Below, one piece after another: positions 10,411 to 20,156 of a stretch of DNA of 64,000 nt (its first letter is position 1; every line of letters begins with the position of its first letter). Where the stretch lies: NCBI GenBank assembly GCA_963575745.1, contig CAUYUJ010014259.1, forward strand, positions 246,567 through 310,566, written 5' to 3'. The position numbers and the translations under genes are program-made. The notes beneath the pieces are model-generated. The model saw only the letters and a list, made by a program, of their open reading frames with translations. It did not search any database and was not told the DNA's origin. Origin of the DNA: Prorocentrum cordatum. Its lineage: Eukaryota > Sar > Dinophyceae > Prorocentrales > Prorocentraceae.

Positions 10411-10756
10411 TGGTGGGAGGGGGGCAACCATGAAAACAATGAATTTTTGATCACCCCGCACAAAGGGGGACAAGGAGGAGGAGGAGGAGGAGCACGCCGA
10501 GGATGAAGACGATTGACAGTGAGGAGATGGAGACCTGAAGCAAAAGGATCACGAGGATGCTCATGGGAGAGTGCGGGGAAAGAGAGAGGAGCAGGAGGAG
10601 GTGTGGAAGCAGGAAATGACAGAGGATGCGTGGGACTGCCCGAGCTGCAGGGGGGACCAGCTCTCACCGCTCCACCGACACTTGTTCGAGGCACCTCGTC
10701 CTCAGGACCCCCATCCCTCAGGACCCCATCTTTGAGTTACCTCGAAGAAGAGAGAA

Positions 10757-10893
10757 CGCCATACATATAAACTTTTGGCGCCCCGTGGCGCCTCTGGCGC
10801 CGCCTCTGGCGCGCTCTGCGCGCCAGGGAGGGGGGCCCAGCGCGGATCCAAAAAGAACCCCGCGCGGAGCGCACAAAGTTTATGCTTATGGCG
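10757..10893. mobile_element. Family A hairpin element, copy 1
   Basis: CGCCATACATATAAACTTT at the left pairs with AAAGTTTATGCTTATGGCG at the right. Inside lies the family A hallmark, a CTGGCGCGC..GCGCGCCAG palindrome followed by GGAGGGGGG. Copies at 20872, 21066, 37407, 51608 and 60805 (truncated). Almost the whole element folds on itself. No coding capacity. Confidence 0.75.
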
Positions 10894-11087
10894 CTTTGTC
10901 TTTTTCTACTACCGAGGGAGGGCGTTCGGGGCGCGGGGCGGCTCAGGAGGCGCAGCCCGCGCCCGGCCGGCGGCCCGGCCACCGCCGCGCCGCCGGGATC
11001 GCCGAGGCCGCCTCTGCGGTGGCGCGTGCAGCCGCCCGCGCCGGCAGGCGGCCCGATCCGGGGGCCGCGGCGGGTGCAAAGCTGTCG

Positions 11088-11550
11088 GGCGTGTCCGTGG
11101 GCTCTCTCGGCGGTTGTCCAGCCTCGGGATGGCGTCCAGCAGCTGCGCCTCGGCCCTCCTCCCTCCTCCTCCTCCCTCCTCCTCCTCCCTCCTCCTCCTC
11201 CTCCTCCTCCTCCTCCTCCTCCTCCCTCCTCCTCCTCCTCCTCCTCCTCCTCCTCCCTCCTCCTCCCCCTCCTCCTCCTCGTGAGCGTCCTGGAGGTGTC
11301 CAGGCGGTCCCGAGCGGCCGGCGGAGAGCCGAAGCACGGCCCGAAGCCCGAAGCCCAGGGGGGCAGCGCTGGAGCGCGGGGGGCTCCTGGGGGGGGGGAA
11401 GGCCTCGGCCCCCACGCGCCCAGCCGTCGCCGATAATTAGAGGGGCCCACCCCGCCGAGTGGAGAGTGCGAGGATCGCCGATCTGCCGGCGATGCACTCT
11501 CGATCCCAGGTCGATGTGCCCCCGCCCCCTCCCCCCCTTCCCCGAGCCAG
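11088..11550 (+). repeat. Family E repeat, copy 2, with internal CCT array
   Basis: The first half (TTGTCCAGCCTCGGGATGG, CCAGCAGCTGCGCCTCGG) runs into about 125 bp of (CCT)n at 11155-11282. The second half (GGAGGTGTCCAGGCGGTCCC, GAGCGGCCGGCGGAGAGCCG) then resumes. The downstream part to 11550 matches 37000-37185. Copies near 1080, 19890 and 36868 lack the array at this point. Confidence 0.75.
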
Positions 11551-11569
11551 CCCCTGTGGTCTTTGGGTC

Positions 11570-11700
11570 ATGTCCTCGGGCCTCCCGCGGCCGCTCGAGC
11601 CGATCCGGGCACCCGCAGCAGAGCGCCCTCGGCGAGGCGCAGCTGCTGGCGAGCATCCCGAGGCCGGAATGCTGTCGAGAACGACAAAGGACACCAGAAA
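11570..11700 (-). repeat. Family E repeat, copy 3 (inverted)
   Basis: Read on the minus strand this gives TTCCGGCCTCGGGATGCT, CCAGCAGCTGCGCCTCGCCG and GGTGCCCGGATCGG, the family E order. It lies in opposite orientation to the copy ending at 11550. Confidence 0.6.
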
Positions 11701-11983
11701 TCACCCGAAGCCCAGGCATGGGACATTGCGGGCCCACTGCGGATAGACAGCACCCCTGCCTCCGGCCTCGCACGCAGGTCCGGAGGCAGGTTGCCGCGCG
11801 AGATTCCCCCCCCGTGGGGCTCGCGAAGTCCAAGCTGGCCATCCTGTGGGGGGGGGGACTGGGAGGGGGAGGGGATTTTTTCACCTGGACCTTTTCCTAG
11901 CCTGGTCTCAGGCTAGGACGCAAGCGGTGACCTCATGCGGTGGCTGACTTCGGCAGCAACCCACGGGCCCCGACAACAAAGAG

Positions 11984-14038
11984 CTAATTCGAGCCACCTC
12001 TGGGCTCATAGCTCACACGAGCAGCTTTCGCGCGAGGACCCTCCGCACCATCCTCACAGCTCAGCTCGCGGCCCCTCGCACCACTCTCGTTGGAGGGAGC
12101 CGAGGGAAAAGAATTCACAGCCTGCTGCACTGACTCGGCTCGATTTGCGGCGTGTCGAGCGGACTTGCTGGGCCGAGCATCGGCACCAGAAGCCGAAGCG
12201 GGGCGGATCCTCGACCCCTGGTCTGCAGGGGTCGAGTGGAACAACTGGGGAGTGGCAGCAGCTACCACGACCTGCACGACAGACGACTGGTCGACGACAT
12301 CCTCGCGCTGCTGCCCATCTCCCGTGGAAGGCAATACGGTGTCAGCCTGCATAAGGGCGGTGCGGGCGGACTTGCACGGGCGCTCTTCAGGCCAACAGGA
12401 GCGCGGGCCACTTGGGCCACTTGCTGAGATTGCTGCAGCAGCAGTATCGACAGACGAAGACTCAACGACAGAGTTAAGCTGCTGCAGCTCCTGGCTCGCA
12501 GGATGCACGGACGACGTCTCGACGACAATTTCTTCCTGCGAGCCAGGGTGTGCATCCACGACCTCTGGTGAGATTTCCACGGTCACACCTGGAAGTCGTG
12601 GGTGCCGACCCTTACATATTCTGTACTTCCATCTCTCAGCATTGTTTCTGGTTGGGCGTCCGCACTGCTTACCAAGGAGAGCCAGCGGACCCAGGGTAGA
12701 GACAGCCTTGCAACTAACACAAACGAACAGCGGCGAGTCATCGCTGCACTGGAAAGATAAAAGCCTGTGTCCGAGGGCCGATACCTGCCACAAAGTGTCG
12801 GGGATAACGCCAGTACAACCCTCACATGCAGGCTTGGCTGAACTACCGAGAATGAACGGAGTGGGATGCTTCGTGCGCAAGCAAACGCCACAACGCCAAT
12901 AGGAGCGGCACCACTCCCATACATGCTCAAACTCAGTGCCAGGTTTCACGTTGCTTTTCTTCGGGGACCTGGCCAGCTCAACCCCGCTGAGGTCGAGACG
13001 AGGCCACTGCGGCAAAATCCGAGCGGCCAGGCGGCAAACAGCCTTCGCAACGCTGATTTTGTGCGTAATTTCGGTTTGCTGGGCGTCCGTGGGCCTAGGA
13101 TGCGTGGCAAGACCAGCCTTGGCAGCCTCATCAGCTGCATCATTACCAATTTTTAAAAATGGGTCCCTGTCGGACAGGTCGTCCGAGTCCACAACATGGG
13201 CCTTGACTTTGTGGAGGGTTCCCGACCACCACGAAGAAAAGCTAGAAAACATGAGCCCCACGTATGGCCTCTTGTGGGACAGTTTAATGGCGGGGGGCTC
13301 ACCGTGGGCACGAACAACGTTGAGGCAATCGGAGTACCCAGTAGAGGGGCCTACAAGGCACTGGGAAGAGGCTTCGAGGGCTCCGTACTCCCCAGCCTGG
13401 CTGGTCTGGGGGAGGAGTGCCCAAATAGGCCCAAACGCACTAAACAATTTAGACCCGTCGTCTGCATGGGCTGTAAAACCCCAGCTTGCTCTGGATAACT
13501 CTTTAATGATATGTCTCTGACAGCTGCCGTCCATGAATATGTGTCCCCAGACCGCCGTGTCGACCCTATCAGGCTCTCCCTCCGACCTGGTCTGGGTACC
13601 TCCTTCACCACGAGGACGGGGAACCGACTCACCTGGGTGTGGGAACAGACCCTTAGTATAGAGGAGGAGGGTAGCAGGATCAGAAAGATCGCACGACCGA
13701 GCTTCTTGCTGGATCCGATCTTTCACAAGGTCGTCGCGATCTTCCTGAACGCTGGGGCAGAACCGCAGGCGGTGCATGAGGCTGTCTGGTGCAGCCAAGC
13801 ACAAAGGGCAGAGATCGGAGTCGAGCTGATAGCCCAGGGCGATCGCACGGTCCCTGGTCCAGGTCGCCCCACAGCTAAGCCCGCGGATACAGCCCTTCTC
13901 GAGGGCCGTGAATTTGCTAGAGTGGAGCTGGGCCTCCACCACATCGTAGCACAAGCGCTTGCCAACACCTAACGCCTGGCCTGAGTCTCGCTGCAGCTGG
14001 CGGAGGACCCCTTCAACCAACAGCTTTTTGACCAGGGA
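11984..14038 (-). CDS. LINE polyprotein, RNase H and Cys-rich C-terminus
   Basis: Opens with PSLVKKLLVEG and a CPLC-x8-H-x4-C cluster (residues 91-108 of the frame starting at 14080). A type I RNase H domain follows at about 13105-13543: Asp184 in FMDGS, Glu231 in AGEYGALE, Asp251 in YSDCLNVV and Asp314 in GNDAADEAA are the four expected carboxylates. Further on, several Cys-x2-Cys pairs (CGVC 397-400, CEGC 419-422, CVSC 454-457) and additional Cys near 473 and 489 suggest a second metal-binding region at about 12610-12920. The last 180 residues are Ser/Ala/Gln-rich and probably disordered, ending at a TAG. RNase H would degrade the RNA strand during cDNA synthesis. The Cys-rich tail has no function I can assign. 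Confidence 0.88.
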   Translation of the reverse strand, partial: SLVKKLLVEGVLRQLQRDSGQALGVGKRLCYDVVEAQLHSSKFTALEKGCIRGLSCGATWTRDRAIALGYQLDSDLCPLCLAAPDSLMHRLRFCPSVQEDRDDLVKDRIQQEARSCDLSDPATLLLYTKGLFPHPGESVPRPRGEGGTQTRSEGEPDRVDTAVWGHIFMDGSCQRHIIKELSRASWGFTAHADDGSKLFSAFGPIWALLPQTSQAGEYGALEASSQCLVGPSTGYSDCLNVVRAHGEPPAIKLSHKRPYVGLMFSSFSSWWSGTLHKVKAHVVDSDDLSDRDPFLKIGNDAADEAAKAGLATHPRPTDAQQTEITHKISVAKAVCRLAARILPQWPRLDLSGVELARSPKKSNVKPGTEFEHVWEWCRSYWRCGVCLRTKHPTPFILGSSAKPACEGCTGVIPDTLWQVSALGHRLLSFQCSDDSPLFVCVSCKAVSTLGPLALLGKQCGRPTRNNAERWKYRICKGRHPRLPGVTVEISPEVVDAHPGSQEEIVVETSSVHPASQELQQLNSVVESSSVDTAAAAISASGPSGPRSCWPEERPCKSARTALMQADTVLPSTGDGQQREDVVDQSSVVQVVVAAATPQLFHSTPADQGSRIRPASASGADARPSKSARHAANRAESVQQAVNSFPSAPSNESGARGRELSCEDGAEGPRAKAARVSYEPRGGSN

Positions 14039-14043
14039 GGGGG

Positions 14044-15164
14044 AACAAAGACGTGAGCCCAATCGTTCCCCCGAAATCATTAATGAGCTCAGTGAAAGAC
14101 TTCATACCCCAGTGGATACGCTGCAGAGAGAGTTCCATGGCCCCCAAAGGCCCAGAAACAGTACGCCACGAGAGGTCCTTATCGCCAGGATCCCTGATGA
14201 AGATGGTCTCCCAGGCTTCGCGCAGGAACTTGAAATCCAGGGGATACTTGAAAATCCTAACCTGGTTGGCCCCGACCTCCTTGCTGTAACGAATAACTAA
14301 AGCGACAGCAGAGGTAGCAGTAGGGTCCCTCTCAAGGATGAGCAGGGAATTGAGGGACCTCATGCCAGCGGAAGGTTTCAAGACCCGACCGAGCCCCTGG
14401 CGGAGTCCCTGGAGCTCGTAGTCGGAGACTCCGTGGACCTCCGATCCGTACGTGACGCCCGCTAGGGGCCCCGACGTGAAAACTTTCCTGCTGTAACGCT
14501 GCCCCAGGATGCCTCTCAACCTCTTGAGACGGGCGACCCTCTGCTTGAGAACTTTGCACCTACCAGCGAACTTGCGGCCGCGCCCAGCTTGCCGTCGGGG
14601 CCGACCAGCGGTGTCATCAACACCTAGATTCACAGCAGAAGAAATACATGAGGGTCCTCCCACATGCTCCAACAGCGACCTGATCTTGTTGCCGACAGCC
14701 TGATCAGAGCAGATCACAGACGCCTTGTCTTCTGGAACAACCACCTGCATATCGTCCGACAATACCGAGTACAGTTGAGTGGTCCCCGTCGCTTGCAATC
14801 CGTAATCATCGATGTAGATATCGAGGGCATCGCGGACTTGCTGCGGCAGCAGGTCAATCGTGGGAATGGCGTAGACCCTCACGAAAGTAGTGGCAAAGGA
14901 ATCTCCCGCAATAGCTCCTTGCCAGGCGAAGAAAGGGCCCTTCACGATCCCGCTGATGTTGATGAACCTTGGGCCTCTATAGGCCGCCATGCAGAGACGT
15001 GAAATAGGAGGAGGGAATCCTAAGTCGTCACATCTCCGCTGTAGAACGTCGAGCCTAATAGCCTCGTAAAACTTGTGGAGATCCCATAACACAGTGCACG
15101 CAACTCCCTTCTTTCCCTTCCTGCTAGTCGCATGTTCCGAACGCGCTGCTTGCCTCCCAACAAT
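14044..15164 (-). CDS. LINE polyprotein, reverse transcriptase catalytic core
   Basis: After the homopolymer break the frame reads GRQAARSEHATSRK, then motif A VLWDLHKFYEAI (catalytic Asp), a motif B-like QGAIAGDSFATTF, and motif C YIDD at 14805-14816, followed by a connection region up to the G5 run at 14039-14043. The YIDD box is intact, so the active site is preserved. An ATG is not required here because the frame is an internal part of the polyprotein. Downstream sequence includes LKRLRGILGQRY and a basic thumb-like region. RNA-dependent DNA polymerase function is well supported by family motifs; activity of this copy is doubtful because of the flanking frame breaks. Confidence 0.9.
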
Positions 15165-15175
15165 CCCCCCCCCCC

Positions 15176-17297
15176 AGTGAAAGCTCCCGCACTGAGATAT
15201 GAGTTATTGAACCTGGCCTCCAATTGGACTGCGTATGGTCTCCTCATCCTGCCCCATAACCGATATGCTGAGCTAAATAATCCGATGGGTCTCCAACCTC
15301 CAGCAGGCTTGGGCAGAAGCGCAACCATGATGGCACGCAGGTGGTTGGGCAATAGGGAGGACGCTTCCATGATGCTGATAATACTCATTAATGCCACCAG
15401 CGCGTCATCACAGAGAGAAGCATAGTGGCGCATATGGAAGCCGTCGACACTGGTGGCCGTGCGAGTGGGGTACGACTTGGCAACTTCTCTCAACAAGTCT
15501 GGCGACTCGAAGGGGAGCGGATCCTGGTGCTCGATGGGCTCTTGCTTGGGGGGCTCCGACGCGGCCTTCCATAACCCACTGAACCGAGCAGCCTCCGAAT
15601 GAAGAAGAGCTTGGGGATCAGATAAGACAACGCCCTTAGCCGAAAGAGTAGAACATGGGGTCCAGGGGGCGACTTCCTTGGTCCACCAATGGGCTCTTCG
15701 GGCTCCTTTCGAGACACCTTCCAGGATCCAAGACTTCCAAGACTTGTTCGCCACATCGCGCTGCTTGATGGAAAATTCACCCAGGAACTCCGAAACCTCG
15801 TCCAGGATGCTAGCACCATCATCAATCAAACCTTCTAAAGCTTCGGCCCCAAGAGGATCATCGCTAGGAATACAACCAGTTGAACCGTCGCCCTTGATCG
15901 AGTTGAAAGGGTTGCTTTTCCCACGGCAGGACGGAGGATTAGACCTCATACACCGTTGAACGACATGTTGTACCTTATCCCAGCTGCCCTGGCAGACCCC
16001 CATGCTGTCGGCAATGATGTCGGGGGGGTGAAGGAGGAAGTTGCCAGAGTCGAGGGCCGAGCCCTTCACGTCGCAGCCGAGGTTCGAGCAGAAAATGCGC
16101 AAGGTGCTCTCCAGACATCGAACTCCGTACAATTCAGGCTGACGAGAAGTGCGCCTATCCTTATCCAGAACAGAGCGCCATGCAAGCTTGGGCAACCTGC
16201 CACGGGTGCCTAAAACAGGAAGTGAACACTGGCGATCAGCGACCAACTCTCTCTCAGCCGTGTCTGCCCAAAGCTTATACAACATATTGAGATGACGCTG
16301 CAAGCACTGTCTGGGGACACGATTGCGAACCAACCCCAAACCATAAGACGCACAGTCTAAGACATCCTTCCAATCCTGAGGGGCAGGGGCAGGGCCGATA
16401 GGGGGCTCGATCGGGATGGGGGGAGGGTTAACAAACCCCAAAGCCTGCAAGCTGGCCAGCTGAGGGAAGAAGCTCAACTGCACGGGCTTGTGCGGCTTGG
16501 TGGCCGCCTCCAGGCAGACACGGGTGGCCTTCGCGGCCTGCGAGAGCCCACTGGAAACCAGGAAATAGTCGAGCATGCGGACTCCTTCCTTGCTCGTGCC
16601 CGTGCAGGTGCCCTTGGATTCAGGCGCGACCAGGTTGGCACTGAGCACCGAGACCAAATCACATGAAGCCAGAACGTCAGGCTCCATCTGGAAGTCCGCG
16701 CCCAAGATGAACGGCCCAAGAAACGAGGATAATTCAGCACCAAGCTTGCACACAATACCCAGATTGGACTCCGAGAGGCCCTCGGAGTCCCTGAGATACG
16801 CGGAGACCACAAGGATAGAGACTCCGCCTGGGATCTGAACAATAGCTGAGGCAGCACGATGAGGAACCAGAGTGGGGCTCACCTTAGCCGAGACGTCATG
16901 ACAACCCAAGAAGTCCCTGACGAAGATGCCCACGCCTCCAGAGGTCCCGAGCCCAATACCTGGGGCCGCTGGGACGATCCTGGACTTCCAGCCTGAGCGG
17001 AGGCCCCACTGAGAGGCCTCGCCAACCTGGTCACCCAGAAGATGAAGTTCTTGAGCAAGTACAACATGAGCCGTCGTACGACTCAACCACGCTTTCGCCG
17101 CATTCCACCCAGTGCAATTTGCCGTCTCCACGACCAATTCAAAACTGTCGAGATCCGAGCAAGCTGGGGCCCAGAGACACCTGCCAAAATTCAAGGACGG
17201 AGCCTTGGGGGCGGGAACACGGCACAGCCTGGCGATAGCATGTGAGAAGTGTAAGAAGTTACCCCCCGACACACTGCTCGCGTGAGCATCAGGCGCC
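15176..17297 (-). CDS. LINE polyprotein, EEP endonuclease and start of reverse transcriptase
   Basis: An open frame of about 700 codons. Numbering from the GTG at 17272, the apurinic-like endonuclease occupies about residues 45-270 with the expected catalytic landmarks in order: Asn52 (ETANCTGW), Glu75 (AQELHLL), GGVGIFVRD around 112-120, VVSAYL at 155-160, GADFQ with Asp193, LDYFLVS with Asp235, and His261 (KPHKPV, replacing the usual SDHxP). After a linker of about 300 residues the reverse transcriptase begins: SVDGFHMRHY, then MVALLPKPAGGWRPIGLFSS (fingers/palm entry), then WGRMRR. The frame enters the G11 run (plus-strand C11, 15165-15175) and the true RT continues in a different frame. 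The endonuclease would nick target DNA to prime reverse transcription. GTG at 17272 is only the first permissive codon; translation probably enters from upstream as a polyprotein. Confidence 0.9.
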
Positions 17298-17299
17298 GG

Positions 17300-18312
17300 G
17301 GGGGGGTTGTTTGGGAAGGCGGCTCAGGCGGCTTCCTGTTGGCGAGCAGTTCCTGCGCAAGCTGTCGAACATCTTGGTGCGGTGGCGCATCAGCCTCGTG
17401 AGCTCCCCCGTGGGCGCCTGCAGAGCTGCTGGCTGCACCTCCGGCCCCGCTGGCGGCGTCCTCTTGATCACCAGTTGCTGCATCTCCAAGTTCATGTGGT
17501 GGCCGAGCTCCAGCGGGGCTGTTGCCACTTGCGACCTTCTCGGCGGGCTGGACGGAAGTCTCTTCAGGCTTCCGCCTGTGTAACTTGGACATGCGCTGGC
17601 GGTGGGAGGCTTTGATCTGGTCCACAGACTGCTGAACCTTCTCAAACAACTGCTTCGTGATGGCGACCACACTCTGCTCCAGCTCGCGCTTCCTGGCCTC
17701 GAACTGGATGTGGTCGTCGGCGGATAACTCGTACTCCTTGGCGTCGAGGCCAAGGATGCCTTCTCCGTAGTCAATGGTGAGGGCCCCTTCCTTGCCGTCG
17801 AGGATGTCACGAAGGCAGAGCTTACCACCAGACTGAGGAGGATCAGGGTGCACCACATGATGAAGCCGCTCGACCAAGGCTTTATGCTCCTTGTCGGCCG
17901 TGGACAGCTCGTCCGTGAGCTTGGCCATAGCTTCTTCGCATTCGTACAACCACTTCTTAGCCCTGGCGACATCGTCGATCTCCTTTTTGAGGCGGCGCTC
18001 GAGCGAATGAAAACGCTGGCGCGCCTCTTCTGCTTGCTTTTCCAGGGGCTTTGGTGGGGTCTCCTTGGGCTTCTTAGCTGCAAGCCACACCTTGTATTGA
18101 GAAGCTGCAACTGAATCACCGAACTTCTCAGCCAGAGCGAGCAACTGCTTGACATCGTCTTCAGTCGCTGTGTCGGGCACCGTGACGGCGGCTGGCGACA
18201 AGTGCGTTGGGCCCCGCTGCCAGCTCCCACGAGGCGCAGGTACTTCGCGCACAGGCACCTCGACACGTTCACGCTTGCAGTGCTTACAAAACCACCACTT
18301 GACAAGATTTTT
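17300..18312 (-). CDS. LINE polyprotein, coiled-coil region (ORF1-like, part 2)
   Basis: Continues in the neighbouring frame with FCKHCKRERVEV and then a charged, helix-favouring stretch. Two long heptad-like regions rich in Glu/Lys/Arg/Leu are visible at roughly 17840-18040 (around RFHSLERRLKKEIDD and LSTADKEHKALVERL) and 17600-17730 (around FEARKRELEQ). A low-complexity Gly/Ala/Ser linker and a Pro-rich end (PPEPPSQTTPP) follow. The frame stays open to 17191, but the downstream endonuclease is in another frame, and the G9 run at 17298-17306 is the natural switching point. Function by analogy: RNA binding and multimerisation of the retrotransposition particle. No RRM or known ORF1p family was recognised. 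Confidence 0.7.
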
Positions 18313-18464
18313 CCACATCCACAATCCTCGTAGCTGCACTTCCACAGCGCCTGGCGACCGCCCCCGCGATACTGAGGGTCCGCTCCGTCGCCTCCTGCGG
18401 CGAAACGAACTCGCTTAGCAAACGGGCGCTCCTCCCAAGGCTGGGCCTTCGGCGGCGGCACCAT
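18313..18464 (-). CDS. LINE polyprotein, N-terminal segment (ORF1-like, part 1)
   Basis: Starts at an ATG (18464, context GCCGCAATGG) and reads about 50 residues that are basic and Gly-rich, ending in WKCSYEDCGC. This Cys pair is followed, only after a one-base frame change in the A5 run (plus-strand T5 at 18308-18312), by WWFCKHCK in the next segment. A Cys-x4-Cys and Cys-x2-Cys pair joined across the break would look like a zinc-binding knuckle, typical of nucleic-acid-binding N-terminal regions of such elements. That joining is inferred. ATG was preferred because the downstream frame has no better start before the Cys motif. Confidence 0.65.
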
Positions 18465-18587
18465 TGCGGCTGCTGGAAGTGGCAGGACGTGGCTGGAGGA
18501 AACGAGAGCCAGAATGACTCGCTGTCACCCAGCCGTTCTGAATCGTCAGTGACAGCAAGCACAAAACTTGTGCCAGAACGGCTTGGG

Positions 18588-18658
18588 AGGGGGAGGGGAG
18601 GGGGAGGAGGAGGAGGAGGAGGAGGAGGAGGAGGAGGAGGAGGAGGAGGAGGAGGATT
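18588..18658. repeat. GGA array upstream of the LINE 5' end
   Basis: About 70 bp of nearly pure (GGA)n, roughly 125 bp beyond the LINE start codon. A frame from the LINE side runs through it as poly-Pro/Leu/Ser and is not considered coding. Confidence 0.9.
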
Positions 18659-18744
18659 TCGAACCTTCGTCCCAGGCATGGGCCACACTGGCGCCGCCGG
18701 ACCCGGCCCGGCGGTCCTCTTGGCGCTCTGGCTCTGCGGGGGGC

Positions 18745-18860
18745 AGAAAAGGTACCGATACCGCTGCTCCCCGGACCTCGCCTGGTGTGCATTCGGACGT
18801 AAATGTCGAGGAGGATCCAGCCATGGCGACGAGGCGACGAGGGCTCTCCAAGAAGAGCAG
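18745..18860 (-). repeat. Family J repeat, copy 2 (inverted)
   Basis: On the minus strand: GTCGCCATGGCTGGATCCTC, GTCCGAATGCACACC, then GGGGAGCAGCGGTATCGGTA. Same order and length as 20595-20700. Confidence 0.6.
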
Positions 18861-18879
18861 CGCCATGGCTCTCAACATC

Positions 18880-19195
18880 GCCTAGCCTATCCCAATCCCC
18901 ACTGGGCCACGCTACGTCAGCCCCACTAGCCCACCCGCCCAGGTCGGGAGAGGCTCCGCGAAGCCCCAAGGGACTAGGCATGTATCCCCTCGTAGGGAGG
19001 GGTACAGTCGGCCAGTGGGGCCCAAGACTACGCAAGAGAGAATATGGTGGGGGCGTTCGTTATGGAAGGTGCCCAGGAGGCGTCAGACACTGGGGGGTCC
19101 CTTCTCTTATGAGGGCGGCGGTGATACCCATGGCCAATCCACGACTGGAGCTCCACCGGCTTCCAGACCCTGGATTATGTATCCCATGGTCATGG
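18880..19195. other. Unassigned stretch
   Basis: No gene or repeat family recognised; short sequence between a J element and a GATTC-rich tract. Confidence 0.4.
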
Positions 19196-19199
19196 CTCG

Positions 19200-19440
19200 T
19201 TTCCACTTCTCTGATTCGATTCGATTCGATCTTGATGGCTTCATATTCCGATTCGATTCGACTTCGGATTCCGATTCGGATGCCGATTTCTCAGCGGAGG
19301 CCTACAAGCCACGCCGATTTTCGCCGATTCGACGTCTCCCGACTCGGCCGCCGATTTCCGCCGATCCGAGTCGCTTCGATCGCCGATCCGACGTGTCGAT
19401 TCGAGTCTGGGCTCCACTGCGTGGCTCCCCATATCGGATG
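19200..19440. repeat. Degenerate CGATT/CCGATT repeat
   Basis: GATTCGATTCGATT- and CCGATTCGGATTCCGATT-type units with period 5-6, grading into GCCGATCCGA-type units. Confidence 0.7.
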
Positions 19441-19444
19441 CCCC

Positions 19445-19715
19445 TCAGCGAAGGGATCAGCTCCACGATGCTCAGGCTCCTCTCGCCGGGCTGCCGCCTC
19501 GCAGCGGGCGCGGGGTCCACCGGTGCGGGGCCGAGGCACCGCCCGGCGGCGCTGCCGCAGCGGCACGGCGCCGCCGAGGCCGCCGAGGCCGGGCGGTGCC
19601 CGCGCCAGCCGGCCGTGAGCCTGCTGCAGCACGACGCGCGGTGGGGGCGCGTTGGCCAGGGCGCGCCTGAGCTGAGGCTCAGGGGGTGAGTACGACGGGT
19701 TGAGTCAGGAGGGAA
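19445..19715. other. Unassigned GC-rich stretch
   Basis: GC-rich, Ala/Arg-biased in several frames. No domain recognised. Confidence 0.35.
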
Positions 19716-19719
19716 AAAA

Positions 19720-19880
19720 CACACAGACACAATTAATCGTCGATTTCCCTAGAAAATATAAGAAAATATGGGAAGTGGGGGGGGGGACAGAAACTCAGAA
19801 AATATAAGAAAATATGGGGAATCCTTGTATTTGCGTGTATTCATTTGTGTGTCCTTGGGCACCTTCAATTATGACGGGTT
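19720..19880 (+). mobile_element. Family D element, copy 1
   Basis: Begins AACACACAGACACAATTAAT, has a twofold AGAAAATAT(A/G)..GAAAATATGGG interior and ends TTTGTGTGTCCTTGGGC. The ACACACA-like start and TGTGTGT-like end form imperfect inverted termini. Copies: 38333-38445 plus 40430-40540 (split), 50035-50205 (minus), 62435-62520, 62855-63006. AT-rich against a GC-rich background. Confidence 0.7.
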
Positions 19881-19889
19881 GAGGTCCGA

Positions 19890-20035
19890 GAGGTTTTTGG
19901 GCGTGCTCGTCGGCGCTCCGTGGTTCTCCGGCCTCGGGAGGCTCTCTCCGGCAGCGGCGCCTCGCCGAGGGCGTTTTCTGGAGGTGCCCGTATCGTGCCG
20001 AGCGGCCGCCAGAGGCCCGAGCTATGGCCGGAAAG
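19890..20035 (+). repeat. Family E repeat, copy 4
   Basis: GTTCTCCGGCCTCGGGAGG, CAGCGGCGCCTCGCCGAGG, GGAGGTGCCCGTAT, then GAGCGGCCGCCAGAGGCCCG. No trinucleotide array at the internal site. Directly follows a family D element. Confidence 0.65.
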
Positions 20036-20156
20036 CCACGTGGGGAGGCTCAGAGGAGGCTCTAAAACGACGCGAAGAGCGGGACAACATCGGATCGGGA
20101 TGAGTCGAAATCTCTGAGAATCGGCGGGTTTGGAGGATGTATTGGGCGCCGCGGCC

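Larger units (their letters stand above)
11870..18464 (-). mobile_element. Near-complete LINE (non-LTR retrotransposon), frame-broken
   Basis: One element reads along the minus strand: coiled-coil N-terminal region with a Cys-rich segment, exonuclease-endonuclease-phosphatase (EEP) endonuclease, reverse transcriptase with YIDD, CCHC-type segment, RNase H, and a Cys-rich C-terminal region. The reading frame changes four times, each time at or next to a mononucleotide run (T5 18308-18312, G9 17298-17306, C11 15165-15175, G5 14039-14043). Between these points the frame is clean over hundreds of codons, with no trinucleotide array inside the body. The simplest reading is a single polyprotein of about 2,150 codons broken by single-base indels, either true decay or assembly error at homopolymers. 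Copy-and-paste transposition by target-primed reverse transcription is the known mechanism for this class. The 3' limit is uncertain; a GTGAAAAAATCCCC stretch after the stop (plus-strand about 11870-11880) may mark it. Confidence 0.9.

Noticed and set aside
12090-12902. 270-codon plus-strand frame opposite the LINE C-terminus
   Set aside because: Shadow of the minus-strand LINE frame, which carries the recognisable domains.
17289-18464. Single 391-codon frame as the true LINE ORF1
   Set aside because: Only its first 50 residues look genuine; after the A5 run the neighbouring frame carries the CKHC motif and coiled coil.
19302-19730. Minus-strand 142-codon frame as a gene
   Set aside because: Runs over CGATT repeats and GC-rich DNA with no domain.
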